A stretch of DNA of 64,000 nucleotides. It comes from Salvelinus alpinus (lineage: Eukaryota > Chordata > Actinopteri > Salmoniformes > Salmonidae). A program made the position numbers and the translations under genes. The notes beneath the pieces were generated by a model, which did no database searches, was not told the DNA's origin, and saw nothing but the letters and a program-made list of their open reading frames with translations. The stretch spans positions 13,416,821 to 13,480,820 of the forward strand of contig NC_092096.1 in NCBI RefSeq assembly GCF_045679555.1, read 5' to 3'. Shown here piece by piece: positions 26,631 through 38,505 of the stretch. Position 1 is the first letter of the stretch; each line of letters begins with the position of its first letter.

Positions 26631-27086
26631 TGGTTGTGAGGCTGGTTGGACATACTGCTAAATTCTCTAAAATGATGTTGGATGTGGCTTATGGTAGAGA
26701 AAGTAACATTCAATTATCTTGCAACAGCTCTGGTGGACATTATTGCAGTAAGCATGCCAATTGCACACTCCTTCAGAACTTGTTACATCTACACATTTTA
26801 AAGTGGCCTTTTATTGTCCCCCAGCATAAGGTGCTCCTGTGTAATGATCATGCCGTTTAATCAGCTTCTTGGTATGCTACACCTGTCAGGTGGATGGGTT
26901 ATCTTGGCAAAGGAGAAATGCTCACTAACAGGGATGGAAACACATTTGTGCACAACAATTTTGAGAAATAAGCTTTTTGTTCCATTCGGAACATTTCTGG
27001 AATCTTTTATTTCAGCTCATGAAACATGGGACCAACACTTTCCATGTTACGTTTATATTTTTCAGTGTAAATTGGGCTAAAGAACA

Positions 27087-27865
27087 GAAGTTGGAAGCAA
27101 TCCACCAGATAAAGACGTGACAAGAGCGTGATGAACGGAGAGACGTGGTTATGGACAGCGAGGAAGAAGAAGAAGACTCGAGAAGATGTGTGTTGAGGAA
27201 GAACGGCGCCAATTACGAACCGTATTCTGCTGTCTCTGATGGTTCCGAAATGTAACCTGACAAGAGTGAAGATTAATTACATGTGGTGGCAGGTGTGGTG
27301 AAGACCTCCGGGTCCGAGCCTCGCCCCGATGGTCATGCAAAGGATGATTCGCCCTAGCGGGAGTGACATTTTGGGAGAAAGTGGATCCCTGCCTTTTGGT
27401 TGATCCATATGTAGTCTCAGATTGGGTAGAAAATAAGTTGGGTACTTTTAAATCGGCGAAAGTAACTCAAAGTATCACAGGACTAGGGACAAGACCTGTG
27501 ACTTGCTTTTCTCTCTGGAGCCGGGCGCCTTTGAAAGGAGTGATTACTTGGGTGGTGTTGAGGTGGAGCAACTGAAATGGAAAATTCACGTGTGTCTGTG
27601 ACGCGCACCGTTTTGTGCGATGCAGACCCGGTGGCAAGCGTTGTGAAACTGAGAAGACATTGTCTGTCTTTTTGAGTTTTGAAGCAGTCTTTACCTGATA
27701 TGTCAGTTAGGATAGGATATGTCAGTTATCCAGTGAGAGCTTTTGTGCCGAACCCATTAAGGTGTTTCAGATGCCAAGCTTATGGTCATGTTGCAGCAGT
27801 GTGTGGGAGGGTGATTCCTAGATGAGAGAAGTGTGCAGGAAAGCATGGGTAAAGGAATGTGCTTG
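27087..27865 (+). pseudogene. Non-LTR retrotransposon ORF1 remnant with CCHC zinc knuckle
   Basis: The best-preserved part, 27760-27804, reads RCFRCQAYGHVAAVC: a C-x2-C-x4-H-x4-C knuckle as in gag-like LINE ORF1 RNA-binding proteins. A second knuckle follows (27806-27861) but its first cysteine codon is TGA and a TAA comes after the histidine, so it is dead. The upstream sequence has several frame changes. The exact LINE clade is not certain; Tx1/L1-like ORF1 is the best guess. Confidence 0.7.
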
Positions 27866-28330
27866 GCTTTGCCCACCTCCTTGCTCGTTCTGCCCACTAT
27901 GATTCATTTGCTCCCACTGTAAACAGATGAGGGTTAGTTAAACATATATTTGGTGATCCCCTACTTGGTGGCAGAGAGAAAAAAATTGCTGATTTAAAGT
28001 TAATATCCTGCTATTCTCCACGTCTAGATGTCTAGATGTTTTAGGGACTACAGATGGAAATTTGCTATTTACTAAATCTGGTGCGGTATGTTTTCTCAGT
28101 GCTCTGTGACTTCTGTTTTTGTTGTGTATTGCTCCTGCCAAATAAACTGAATAAATTAAAATAAATGAATACATTGCCATGGGGTGTAGAGAAAATGTAG
28201 CAGTTTTAAAGCACATTTCCTGTAATTCTCCTAAATTTTTCATGGGGTGTAGAGAACATTCTGCAGTTTTAAAGGGGCAATCTGGAGTTCCTACATACAA
28301 AAAAAATTCTACATCCGTTTGTACCCATTG
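27866..28330. mobile_element. Interspersed repeat split by the solo LTR (left half)
   Basis: Contains two copies of a catggggtgtagaga motif, each followed by gcagttttaaag, typical of a widespread salmonid repeat. The right half appears to continue after the LTR at 28785. Confidence 0.5.
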
Positions 28331-28779
28331 TGTCACGCCCTGGCCTTAGTTATCTTTGTTTTCTTTATTATTTTAGTTAGGCCAGGGTGTGACATTGGGG
28401 ATGTTTGTGTGTTTTTGTCTAGTCTAGGGTGTTTGTATTGTATAGGGGGTTTTGTAGAGTTCATGGGGTTGTGTTCAGTGTAGGTGTTCATGTAAGTCTA
28501 TGGTTGCCTGAAAGGTTCTCAATCAGAGACAGCTGTCTATCGTTGTCTCTGATTGGGAGCCATATTTAAGGCAGCCATAGGCATTAGGCAGGTTGTGGGT
28601 AATTGTCTATGTTTGACGTTAGTAGCTTGTGTCTGCACTTTCGTTTGTAGCTTCACGGTCGGTTTTTGTTTAGTTTGTATTAGTGTTTTGTGTTTGTTTC
28701 ATCTTCTATTAAAAAAAGAAGATGTATCTATATCACGCTGCGCCTTGGTCCTCTCTTTCACCGAACGACGATCGTGACA
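28331..28779 (+). mobile_element. Solo LTR of a retrotransposon, 449 bp, with 5-bp target duplication
   Basis: It starts tgtcacgccctggcc and ends cgatcgtgaca, giving TG...CA termini with an inverted tgtcacg/cgtgaca end. Direct repeats cattg flank it at 28326-28330 and 28780-28784. An internal catatttaaggcag may be the TATA region and tattaaaaaaagaag the polyadenylation region. No internal gag-pol sequence is present, so it arose by recombination between two LTRs. The 5-bp duplication fits the gypsy class. Confidence 0.88.
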
Positions 28780-28784
28780 CATTG

Positions 28785-29215
28785 ATTCTTGAAGATTATA
28801 ACTTATAAATGCCTCATGAGCTTAGTTCAACTGTCACACTCCATCAGAACCCAAAATATAAGCTTGTTTTTCTCCAATGTTTGTAAAATAAAGTAAATGT
28901 AAACAAACACGTTTCAAACTATACTTCTGATATCATGGATGGTCTGTCCTTGCATCCATAGCTCTGCTATGAATTTGAGAGTGGTTACATTTCTCAAGCC
29001 ACATCCCTCAGCTTTTTACTGAAACAGTGGTGGGCTGTCCGCTTTGTTATTGTTTCCACTGTGCATTGCACCTTTAAAGCAAATTTCCTTCAATTCTACA
29101 CATTGTGCCATGACTTATGTTCATATGATATCTGAGTGAGAGTGACTATCTAAATCAATGGGGGCCCACTCCTCCATGATTACTGCAAGGTTAAGATTGC
29201 TGGCTAGACCAACTT
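28785..29215. mobile_element. Interspersed repeat (right half, after the LTR)
   Basis: Contains tatcatggatggtctgtcct ... gaatttgagagtggttacat, a sequence pattern abundant in salmonid genomes. No coding region. The family was not assigned with certainty. Confidence 0.5.
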
Positions 29216-29220
29216 ACCTT

Positions 29221-31565
29221 ACCTAATACCTCAACCTCTCCTCAGGTTGTTCTCCCTCCCCTACCAACTAATACCTCAACCTCTCCTCAGGTTGTTCTCC
29301 CTCCCCTAATACCTAGTACCTCAACCTCTTCTCAGGTTGTTCTCCCTCCCCTACCAACTAATACCTCAACCTCTCCTCAGGTTGTTCTCCCTCCCCTACC
29401 AACTAATACCTCAACCTCTCCTCAGGTTGTTCTCCCTCCCCTACCAACTAATACCTCAACCTCTCCTCAGGTCGTTCTCCCTCCCCTAATACCTAATACC
29501 TCAACCTCTCCTCAGGTTGTTCTCCCTCCCCTACCAACTAATACCTCAACCTCTCCTCAGGTTGTTCTCCCTCCCCTACCAACTAATACCTCAACCTCTC
29601 CTCAGGTTGTTCTCCCTCCCCTACCAACTAATACCTCAACCTCTCCTCAGGTCGTTCTACCTCCCCATACCAACTAATACCTCAACCTCTCCTCAGGTCG
29701 TTCTACCTCCCCTACCAAACTAATACCTCAACCTCTCCTCAGGTTGTTCTCCCTCCCCTACCAACTAATACCTCAACCTCTCCTCAGGTTGTTCTCCCTC
29801 CCCTACCAACTAATACCTCAACCTCTCCTCAGGTCGTTCTACCTCCCCTACCAACTAATACCTCAACCTCTCCTCAGGTCGTTCTCCCTCCCCTACACCA
29901 ACTAATACCTCAACCTCTCCTCAGGTTGTTCTCCCTCCCCTACCAACTAATACCTCAACCTCTCCTCAGGTTGTTCTCCCTCCCCTAATACCTAGTACCT
30001 CAACCTCTCCTCAGGTTGTTCTCCCTCCCCTACCAACTAATACCTCTATATCTCCTCAGGTCGTTCTACCTCCCCTACCAACTAATACCTCAACCTCTCC
30101 TCAGGTTGTTCTCCCTCCCCTACACCAACTAATACCTCAACCTCTCCTCAGGTCGTTCTCCCTCCCCTACCAACTAATACCTCAACCTCTCCTCAGGTTG
30201 TTCTCCCTCCCCTACCAACTAATACCTCAACCTCTCCTCAGGTCGTTCTCCCTCCCCTACCAACTAATACCTCAACCTCTCCTCAGGTCGTTCTCCCTCC
30301 CCTACCAACTAATACCTCAACCTCTCCTCAGGTTGTTCTCCCTCCCCTACCAACTAATACCTCAACCTCTCCTCAGGTCGTTCTCCCTCCCCTACCAACT
30401 AATACCTCAACCTCTCCTCAGGTTGTTCTCCCTCCCCTACCAACTAATACCTCAACCTCTCCTCAGGTCGTTCTCCCTCCCCTACCAACTAATACCTCAA
30501 CCTCTCCTCAGGTTGTTCTCCCTCCCCTACCAACTAATACCTCAACCTCTCCTCAGGTCGTTCCCCCTCCCCTACCAACTAGTATCTCAACCTCTCCTCA
30601 GGTTGTTCTCCCTCCCCTACCAACTAATACCTCAACCTCTCCTCAGGTCGTTCTCCCTCCCCTACACCAACTAATACCTCAACCTCTCCTCAGGTTGTTC
30701 TCCCTCCCCTACCAACTAATACCTCAACCTCTCCTCAGGTTGTTCTCCCTCCCCTACACCAACTAATACCTCAACCTCTCCTCAGGTCGTTCTCCCTCCC
30801 CTACCAACTAATACCTCAACCTCTCCTCAGGTTGTTCTCCTTCCCCCACCAACTAATATCTCAACCTCTCCTCAGGTCGTTCTCCCTCCCCTACCAACTA
30901 ATACCTCAACCTCTCCTCAGGTCGTTCTCCCTCCCCTACCAACTAATACCTCAACCTCTCCTCAGGTCGTTCTCCCTCCCCTACCAACTAATACCTCAAC
31001 CTCTCCTCAGGTCGTTCTCCCTCCCCTACCAACTAATACCTCAACCTCTCCTCAGGTTGTTCTCCCTCCCCTACCAACTAATACCTCAACCTCTCCTCAG
31101 GTCGTTCTCCCTCCCCTACACCAACTAATACCTCAACCTCTCCTCAGGTCGTTCTCCCTCCCCTACCAACTAATACCTCAACCTCTCCTCAGGTCGTTCT
31201 CCCTCCCCTACCAACTAATACCTCAACCTCTCCTCAGGTTGTTCTCCCTCCCCTACCAACTAGTACCTCAACCTCTCCTCAGGTCGTTCTCCTTCCCCTA
31301 CCAACTAATACCTCAACCTCTCCTCAGGTTGTTCTAACTCCCCTACCAACTAATACCTCAACCTCTCCTCAGGTTGTTCTCACTCCCCTACCAACTAATA
31401 CCTCAACTTCTCCTCAGGTTGTACTCCCTCCCCTACACCAACTAATACCTCAACCTCTCCTCAGGTTGTTCTCCCTCCCCTACCAACTAATACCTCAACC
31501 TCTCCTCAGGTCGTTCTCCCTCCCCTACCAACTAGTACCTCAACCTCTCCTCAGGTCGTTCTACC
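29221..31565 (+). repeat. 45-bp minisatellite B, ~52 copies, inverted partner of 10176-11393
   Basis: The unit reads aatacctcaacctctcctca, ggttgttctccctcccctac and caact. It is the reverse complement of array A, with the same ggtcgt/ggttgt variation and the same 47-bp variant (cccctacaccaact). Every unit contains a pyrimidine tract ending in CAG|GT. Leu/Pro-rich frames here are artefacts of the 45-bp period. Confidence 0.97.
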
Positions 31566-32017
<452 letters not shown>

Positions 32018-32087
32018 GTTCTTTAAATCTCTCTATTTCCCTCTTCTCTTGCATTCTCTTTTTCATTTATTTCTCTCTCTCTCCCTG

Positions 32088-32760
32088 TACATGGGGACAG
32101 ATAGAGACAATGGCTAGGTCTCTGTATATGGGGACAGACAGAGATAATGGCTAGGTCTCTGTATATGGGGAGAGACAGAGATAATGGCTAGGTCTCTGTA
32201 TAAGGGGACAGCCAGAGTCAATGGCTAGGTCTCTGTATATGGGGACAGACAGAGACAATGGCTAGGTCTCTGTATATGGGGACAGACAGAGACAATGGCT
32301 AGGTCTCTGTATATGGGGACAGACAGAGACAATGGCTAGGTCTCTGTACATGGGGACAGCCAGAGTCAATGGCTAGGTCTCTGTATATGGGGACAGACAG
32401 AGACAATGGCTAGGTCTCTGTATATGGGGACAGACAGAGACAATGGCTAGGTCTCTGCATATGGGGACAGACAGAGACAATGGCTAGGTCTCTGCATATG
32501 GGGACAGACAGAGACAATGGCCAGGTCTCTGTATATGGGGACAGACAGAGACAATGGCTAGGTCTCTGCATATGGGGACAGACAGAGATAATGGCTAGGT
32601 CTCTGTATATGGGGACAGACAGAGATAATGGCTAGGTCTCTGTATATGGGGACAGACAGAGACAATGGCTAGGTCTCTGTATATGGGGACAGACAGAGAC
32701 AATGGCTAGGTCTCTGTATACGTGGACAGACAGAGACAATGGCTAGGTCTCTGTATATGG
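32088..32760. repeat. 37-bp minisatellite, ~18 copies
   Basis: The unit contains ggctaggtctctgtatatgg and ggacagacagagacaat, with variants gcatatgg, gccagagtc and agataat. Confidence 0.96.
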
Positions 32761-32836
32761 GGGTTGCTTTGTCAAACAAAGATTTACAAGTTGTACAGAG
32801 CAAGGCTTTAACACGTATAATGGTCATTTCCTGTGG

Positions 32837-33210
32837 CTTGTGAGCCTTGATAATGTAGTTAATTGGCAGTAGGTACAGGTTGTGAGCCTTGATAATGTAG
32901 TTAATTGGCAGTAGGTACAGGTTGTGAACATTGATCATGTAGTTAATTGGCAGTAGGTAAAGGTTGTGAGCCTTGATAATGTAGTTAATTGGCAGTAGGT
33001 AAAGGTTGTGAGCCTTGATAATGTAGTTAATTGGCAGTAGGTACAGGTTGTGAACATTGATAATGTAGTTAATTGGCAGTAGGTACAGGTTGTGAACATT
33101 GATAATGTAGTTAATTGGCAGTAGGTACAGCTTGTGAACATTGATAATGTAGTTAAATGGCAGTAGGTACAGCTTGTGAGCCTTGATAATGTAGCTCATT
33201 GGCAGTAGGC
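32837..33210. repeat. 42-bp minisatellite, ~9 copies
   Basis: The unit contains ttgataatgtagttaattgg and cagtaggtacaggttgtgag. The 42-bp period keeps frames open on the minus strand, giving spurious Tyr/Leu-rich peptides. Confidence 0.96.
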
Positions 33211-33488
33211 GTAATTAGTTAATTGTACTCAGATGATAATTGTTACTGGCTGATTACACTGATGAACGAGCCAGCAGAGAACTTTGAGAGGTTGGCTGAA
33301 TTCCAAACCGACCACTATCGCCTACTCCCTACTGCCTAGCCACTCCTGTAGATCTGAAATTATTGGAATGGTGTAAGCAAAACGGTGAAAACTCAACCCA
33401 TCCTATCATAAGGCAAGGTGAAGTAATTAACATATTATTGCCGTCACCTATCTGATCATTGACAAAAATCCAAGAGGGCCTAGGTCAC

Positions 33489-33670
33489 GTGTCAAACTCA
33501 TTCCACGGAGGGCCGAGTGTCTGTGGGTTTTCACTCCTCTCTTGTTCTTGATTGATGAATTAAGGTCACTAATTAGTAAGGAACTCTCCTCACCTGGTTG
33601 TCTAGGTCTTAATTGAAAGGAAAAACAAAAACCAGCAGACATGAGGATGGAATGAGTTGGACACCCCTGG
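33489..33670. mobile_element. MITE-like element with terminal inverted repeats
   Basis: The left end gtgtcaaactcattccac (33489-33506) pairs with the right end atggaatgagttggacac (33647-33664) with two mismatches. The interior is AT-rich and non-coding. It matches a common salmonid short element. Confidence 0.75.
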
Positions 33671-34089
33671 CCTAGGTACTAGAGGTTGATATGGAATGCA
33701 TCCCTTTGCCAAATCAAGCCATTACACCAGGACTTTCCAATCAATCTAATGAAGGAAAATAGACTATTGTACTTCAGAAAGGCAGGTGATGAGGAGCATA
33801 CAGAAAGCATCTTCAGGGCTTGATCCAAACTATTTACCCAGCATATAGCTGGTGGCGTTGTAGTTTGCATAGTCTATGTTTTGGTGGTCAGTCTGCCACT
33901 GTTTCACCCTGTGCTCTGAGTAAATTGTGCCTCTCAAGCGAGAGTCAGAACTGCTTGAACTAGTGTAACTTTATTTAACTACAAACAGAGGAGGATGTTT
34001 GTTCTGGGGATTCACTATTTAGAAGACTGAGGGTCAGGTTTTCAGAGGAGGGTGTTTGCTGTGGGGTCTTTATGTAGGATACTTTTTGT

Positions 34090-34397
34090 GCCTGGACTGG
34101 ACTGAGTAGTCAGTAACCACACCCACAGCTTTTAAATACGAGCTAGAGGGAGGGGACTGGTAGGAGACTGTTGGAGCCTGGACTGGACTGAGTAGTCAGT
34201 AACCACACCCACAGCTTTTAAATACGAGCTAGAGGGAGGGGACTGGTAGGAGACTGTTGGAGCCTGGACTGGACTGAGTAGTCAGTAACCACACCCACAG
34301 CTTTTAAATACAGGCTAGAGGGAGGGGACTGGTAGGAGACTGTTGGAGCCTGGACTGAGTAGTCAGTAACCACACCCACAGCTTTTAAATACGGGCT
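34090..34397 (+). promoter_or_regulatory. Four-copy 86-bp repeat carrying a CACCC/TATA-like module upstream of tspan8
   Basis: Copies start at 34090, 34176, 34262 and 34348; the last lacks 5 bp (one ggact). Each holds cagtaaccacacccacagc, which contains a RUNX-type aaccaca and a KLF-type CACCC box, followed at once by ttttaaata (34130, 34216, 34302, 34383), a TATA-like element. The last TATA-like site lies about 140 nt before the tetraspanin ATG, a fitting distance for the start of transcription. Binding by any factor is inferred. Confidence 0.6.
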
Positions 34398-34526
34398 TGT
34401 GAAAGAACCCTCTCTCACACACACACACACGGGCAACACCAGGGTGGGTCTGGAACAGAGGAATAGGGATTAACTTAACATTGGTCTGTCACATCACGTC
34501 TTTCCTGTCTGTTGGAAGGTTAGAAG

Positions 34527-34583
34527 ATGGCTGTGAATAAGTGTATCAAGTACTTGCTCTTCCTCTTCAATCTACTGTTCTGG
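34527..34583 (+). CDS. tspan8: Tetraspanin-8-like, coding exon 1
   Basis: Nineteen codons, MAVNKCIKY...LLFW, give the short cytoplasmic N-terminus and the first half of TM1. The donor is gtgagt. The ATG is the first in a plausible context after the repeat-bearing promoter region, and the peptide matches family start length (M-x-x-x-x-C-I-K-Y). Intron 1, about 7.5 kb, follows. Confidence 0.88.
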
Positions 34584-36096
34584 GTGAGTCCTAATAACCT
34601 ACATGTTTTACTTTAACAATTGGATTGATGTAGGTTTTTAATCGTGTGTGTGTGTGTGTGTGTGGTATAGTGATGTGTTTGTTAGTTTAGTGATCAACTA
34701 GTAGCCTAGTACACATAGTAATCCATTTAAAATATGTTTACATGTCTATGGAAATGAGATAACATTCAAATTTCTATGGAAATGACGTGTGAACATCACA
34801 TGACTACCTTTCATTAAGTCTTGAAGCCATAACTCTGACCACTCCCTCCTTCGTGTGGTTTCTGTTCCATAGACCCACACTGGCTTTTTCCATCTTTCTG
34901 AAGACGTGATCAAATCAATGATAATTCCATCTCGCCACTCTCTCAGCCCGACCAGAGGGAGGTTACAGCCAGGTCATAGCAGGCTAACGCATAGATGCAC
35001 TTCTCAGATCTAAACCTTTTCAAAGAATAATAACAATCACTTTCTCATTGGTCTCTGTCCTGAGTTTTTACAAGTAGTTTTTTTTGGATGACACGACATG
35101 GTGATTTAATCTGTGTGTAGAAAAAAACCTTAGCCATTCACAACTTTCTCTGTATGTTTTACAACTTCTAAAACTAGTCTGCCAAACATAGGACATAAAA
35201 TATTATTCTACTGTTGATGTGGAGAATACCACTAAGTGTAGTGCTTCCTGTTGGTTATGATGATTATTATTTGACCATGCTGGTCATTTATGAACATTTG
35301 AACATCTTGCCCATGTTCTGTTATAATCTCCACCTGGCACAGACAGAAGAGGACTGGCCACCCCTCATAGCCTGGTTCTTCTCTAGGTTTCTTCCTAGGT
35401 TCTGGCCTTTCTAGGGAGTTTTTCCTAGCCACCGTGCTTCTACACCTGCATTGCTTGCTGTTTGGGGGTTTTGGGCTGGGTTTCTGTACAGCACTTTGAG
35501 ATATCAGCTGATGTAAGAAGGGCTATATAAATACATTTGATTTGATTTATCTGTCCTTAGCCTGTTGCCAGGACTTGTCCTGAGTTTATGTGTCTGTTTA
35601 CCAAACCTTAAACAAAGCAGAAACCATAGTTCTAATTCTGTCTCCTCTCTGAAACAGCCCCCCCCCCCCCCCCCCCCCACAGGTATTTAGTGGAGCTCTA
35701 AAAGATTGGTTAGATATAGATCCTAAGCAATATGTCACAAGACTCCATCTAGGGGATCAGATGGAAGGCTGGAGCTACTCGAAGGAATAAATCAAATATA
35801 CAATTCTGTCGCTTTTTATAGAGCTGTTCTACTATTGTTTCTCAGGAATGTCCTGTACATATCTATGTTCAGTAGCCTAGGGGCTGTGTCTAGATGGGGT
35901 AGTGTGAAGTGTATTAAAGTCATGTGTTCTTATTAGCTAAACACTTTTGTTACGGGGTGAAGAGGTGCCAACCTGTAGTGGGTACAGTACAGCACTGTAA
36001 TGTAGAACGACAGGTTGGGGAGGTTCATCACTAATGTAGCATAACAGGTTGGAGAGTTGCAGCACTGTAGAGACTCGCAGGTTACAGCACTATGTA
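34584..36096 (+). other. Intron 1, first part
   Basis: Holds a 21-nt C run at 35658-35678 and an interspersed repeat at about 35330-35555 (tttcttcctaggttctggcc ... ctatataaatacatttgatt) whose short tandem tail suggests a retroposon. No alternative exon recognised. Confidence 0.6.
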
Positions 36097-37684
36097 CAGT
36101 TGAAGTCTGGAAGTTTACGTACACTTAGTGTGGAGTCATTAAAACTCTTTATTTATTTTTTCAACCACTTCACATCAACTGCTCCACACATTTGTGGTTA
36201 ACAAACTATAGTTTTGGCAAGTCGGTTCGGACATCTACTTTGTATGACACAAGTCATTTTTCCAACAATTGTTTACAGATGGATTGTTTAACTTATAATT
36301 CACTATCGCAATTCCAGTGGGTCAGAGGTTTACATACACTAAGTTGACTGCCTTTAAACAGCAGCTTTAGAAGCTTCTGATGGACTCAAATGATGTCAAT
36401 TAGCCTATTGGCGGTGTACCTGTGGATGTATTTCAAGGCCTACCTTCAAACTTAGAGCCTCTTTGCTTGACATCATGGGAAAATCTAAATAAATCAGCCA
36501 AGACTTTAGAAAAAAAATTGGAGACATCCACAAGTCTGGTTCATCCTTGGGAGCAATTTCCAAATACCTGAAGGTACCACATTCATCTGTACAAACAATA
36601 GTATGCAAGTATAAACACCATGGGACCACGCAGCCGTCATACCGCTCAGGAAGGAGATGCCTTCTGTCTCCTAGAGATGAACGTACTTTGGTGCGAAAAG
36701 TGCAAATCAATCCCAGAACAACAGCAAAGGACCTTGTGAAGATGCTGGAGGAAGCAGGTACAAAAGTATCTATATCCACAGTAAAACGAGTCCTATATCG
36801 ACAACCTGAAATGCTGCTCAGCAAGGAAGAAGCCACTGCTCCAAAACCGCCATCAAAATGCCAGACTACGGTTTGCAACTGCACATGGGGACAAAGATTG
36901 TACTTTTTGGAGAAATGTCCTCTGTCTGAATAGAAAAAAATAGAACTGTTTGACCATAATGACCACCGTTATGTTTGGAGGAAAAAGGGGGAGGCTTGTA
37001 AGACGAAGAACACCATCCCAACCATGAAGCACGGGGGTGGCAGCATCATGTTGTGGGGGTGCTTTGGTGCAGGAGGGACTGGTGCACTTCACAAAATAGA
37101 TGGCATCATGAGGATGTAAAATTGTGGACATATTGAAGCAACAGCTCAAGACATCAGTCAGGAAGTTAAAGCTTGGTTGCAAATGGGTCTTCCAAATGGA
37201 CAATGATCCCAAGCATACTTCTAAAGTTGTGGCAAAATTGTTTATGGACAACACAGTCAAGCTATTGGAGTGGCCATCACAAAGCCCTGACCTCAAGCCT
37301 ACAGAAAATTTGTGGGCAGAACTGAAAAAGCGTGTGCGAGCAAGGAGGCCTACAAACCTAACTCGGTTACACCAGCTCTGTCAGGAGGAATGGGCCAAAA
37401 TTCACCCGACTTATTGTGGGAAGCTTGTGGAAGGCTACCCGAAACGTTTGACCCAAATTAAACAATTTAAAGGCAATACACTCCATTTGGTAGCATGTAA
37501 ACTTCTGACCTACTGGGAATGTGATGAAAAATAAAAGCTGAAAAAAAATCAGTCTCTGTAATATTTCATTTCACATTCTTAAAATAAAGTGGGTGATCCT
37601 AAGACGATGATTAAATGTAAGGAATTGTGAAACTGAGTTTAAATGTATTTGGTTAAGATGCATGTAAACTTCTGACTTCAACTG
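36097..37684 (+). mobile_element. Sleeping-Beauty-type Tc1 transposon, inactive copy in intron 1
   Basis: It is 1588 bp long. The outer ends are cagttgaagtctggaagttt (36097) and aacttctgacttcaactg (37684), preceded by TA and followed by TG, a decayed TA target duplication. Inner direct repeats sit at 36325-36346 (gtcagaggtttacatacact) and 37494-37510 (catgtaaacttctgacc), the IR/DR layout that defines this Tc1 group. Length and layout match the ~1.6-kb salmonid elements. The transposase is dead, but both ends remain recognisable. Confidence 0.95.
36475..37534 (+). pseudogene. Tc1 (Sleeping-Beauty-type) transposase pseudogene
   Basis: The start ATG at 36475 is followed by a TAA at 36490 (sixth codon). 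Downstream the paired-like DNA-binding region is readable (SSLGAISKYLKVPHSSVQTI, 36540 onward). Around 36920 a deletion shifts the frame and a TAG follows, removing the first catalytic Asp of the W-S-D-E block. The C-terminal part, 37124-37534, keeps the second Asp (QMDNDPKH) and the Glu (SPDLKPTENLW) of the DDE triad. A late frameshift changes the C-terminus. No active protein is possible. Confidence 0.93.
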
Positions 37685-38308
37685 TGTTTGCATTAGGGCC
37701 TGAGGACATGTTTCAGTCCCATATTAACCTGTGTTTGGCCCTGGTCTCATTAACTTATGAAACTGGTGGTAGGGGAGGACTGGGCTAGACTACTACCCAT
37801 GACCCTTAGTTGTTGGATAGAAGACAATGGTGCAAGTGTCACTTAGTCACTGTTCTAAAATGTGCCAGTACTGCCCTAACTGGTTCTCTCACTCTCGGGT
37901 GACTGGGAAGGGGGAGAACAAATTCTCCCTCCATTGACTCTGAAAGGTGTGTGTCTTCGCGACGCTAGCTTAACAAACCTTCTCAGTTCCCACAGTTAAA
38001 GCAGGGTCGTATTCATTAGTGCACTCCATAGCTAAACGTTTTGCAACATGACAAATAAAAATGAATGTTTCTTATTGGACAAGCCTCTACCCCCTCCCCG
38101 ATTCGGTCAGTTTTCTTCAGTTTGGTGTGTAACGAATGCAATCCAGATATCTGACTAAATGTCACCAGGCACAGTAGTGTTTAGTGTGTGTTTTAAACTC
38201 CAACTTCTATATGACTGATGTAGGAAATGGTGGCAGAATTGAATTCTGTGAATTGCAGAAGCGTATTCTAAAATGGAACACTTGTACCGTTCTAGAATGG
38301 AAAGCCTT
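37685..38308. other. Intron 1 with a short inverted-repeat element
   Basis: About 38001-38143 (agggtcgtattcattagtgc ... tttggtgtgtaacgaatgca) is a palindromic short element. A relative in the opposite sense lies at 56958-57076. No exon recognised. Confidence 0.55.
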
Positions 38309-38505
38309 GTTGCTCAGTGTCCCTAGCGTAGCTCAGTGTCCCTAGCGTAGCTCAGTGTCCCTAGCGTAGCTCAGTGTCCCTAGCGTAGCTCAGTGTCCCT
38401 AGCGTAGCTCAGTGTCCCTAGCATAGCTCAGTGTCCCTAGCATAGCTCAGTGTCCCTAGCATAGCTCAGTGTCCCTAGCATAGCTCAGTGTCCCTAGCAT
38501 AGCAG
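38309..38505. repeat. 19-bp minisatellite, ~10 copies
   Basis: The unit is agctcagtgtccctagcgt. The last copies carry gcat in place of gcgt, a CpG-decay pattern. It lies in intron 1. Confidence 0.95.

Larger units (their letters stand above)
25512..27069 (-). mobile_element. Inactive Tc1-like transposon on the minus strand
   Basis: The left end caaacaaaaatataaaacgc and right end gtttatatttttcagtgta form the inverted terminal repeats of an abundant salmonid Tc1-like family. Minus-strand transposase remnants include the GGGGVMVWAG block and SPIEHVWDALDR, which holds the last catalytic acid, in 25897-26274. The N-terminal half and part of the catalytic core are deleted, and 26272-26630 is an inserted foreign element. 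Confidence 0.85.

Noticed and set aside
28553..28777. 74-codon + strand frame
   Set aside because: It lies wholly inside the solo LTR and has no similarity to a known protein.
32669..33199. Minus-strand 176-codon Tyr/Leu-rich frame
   Set aside because: Product of the 42-bp and 37-bp arrays, with no gene-like sequence outside the repeats.
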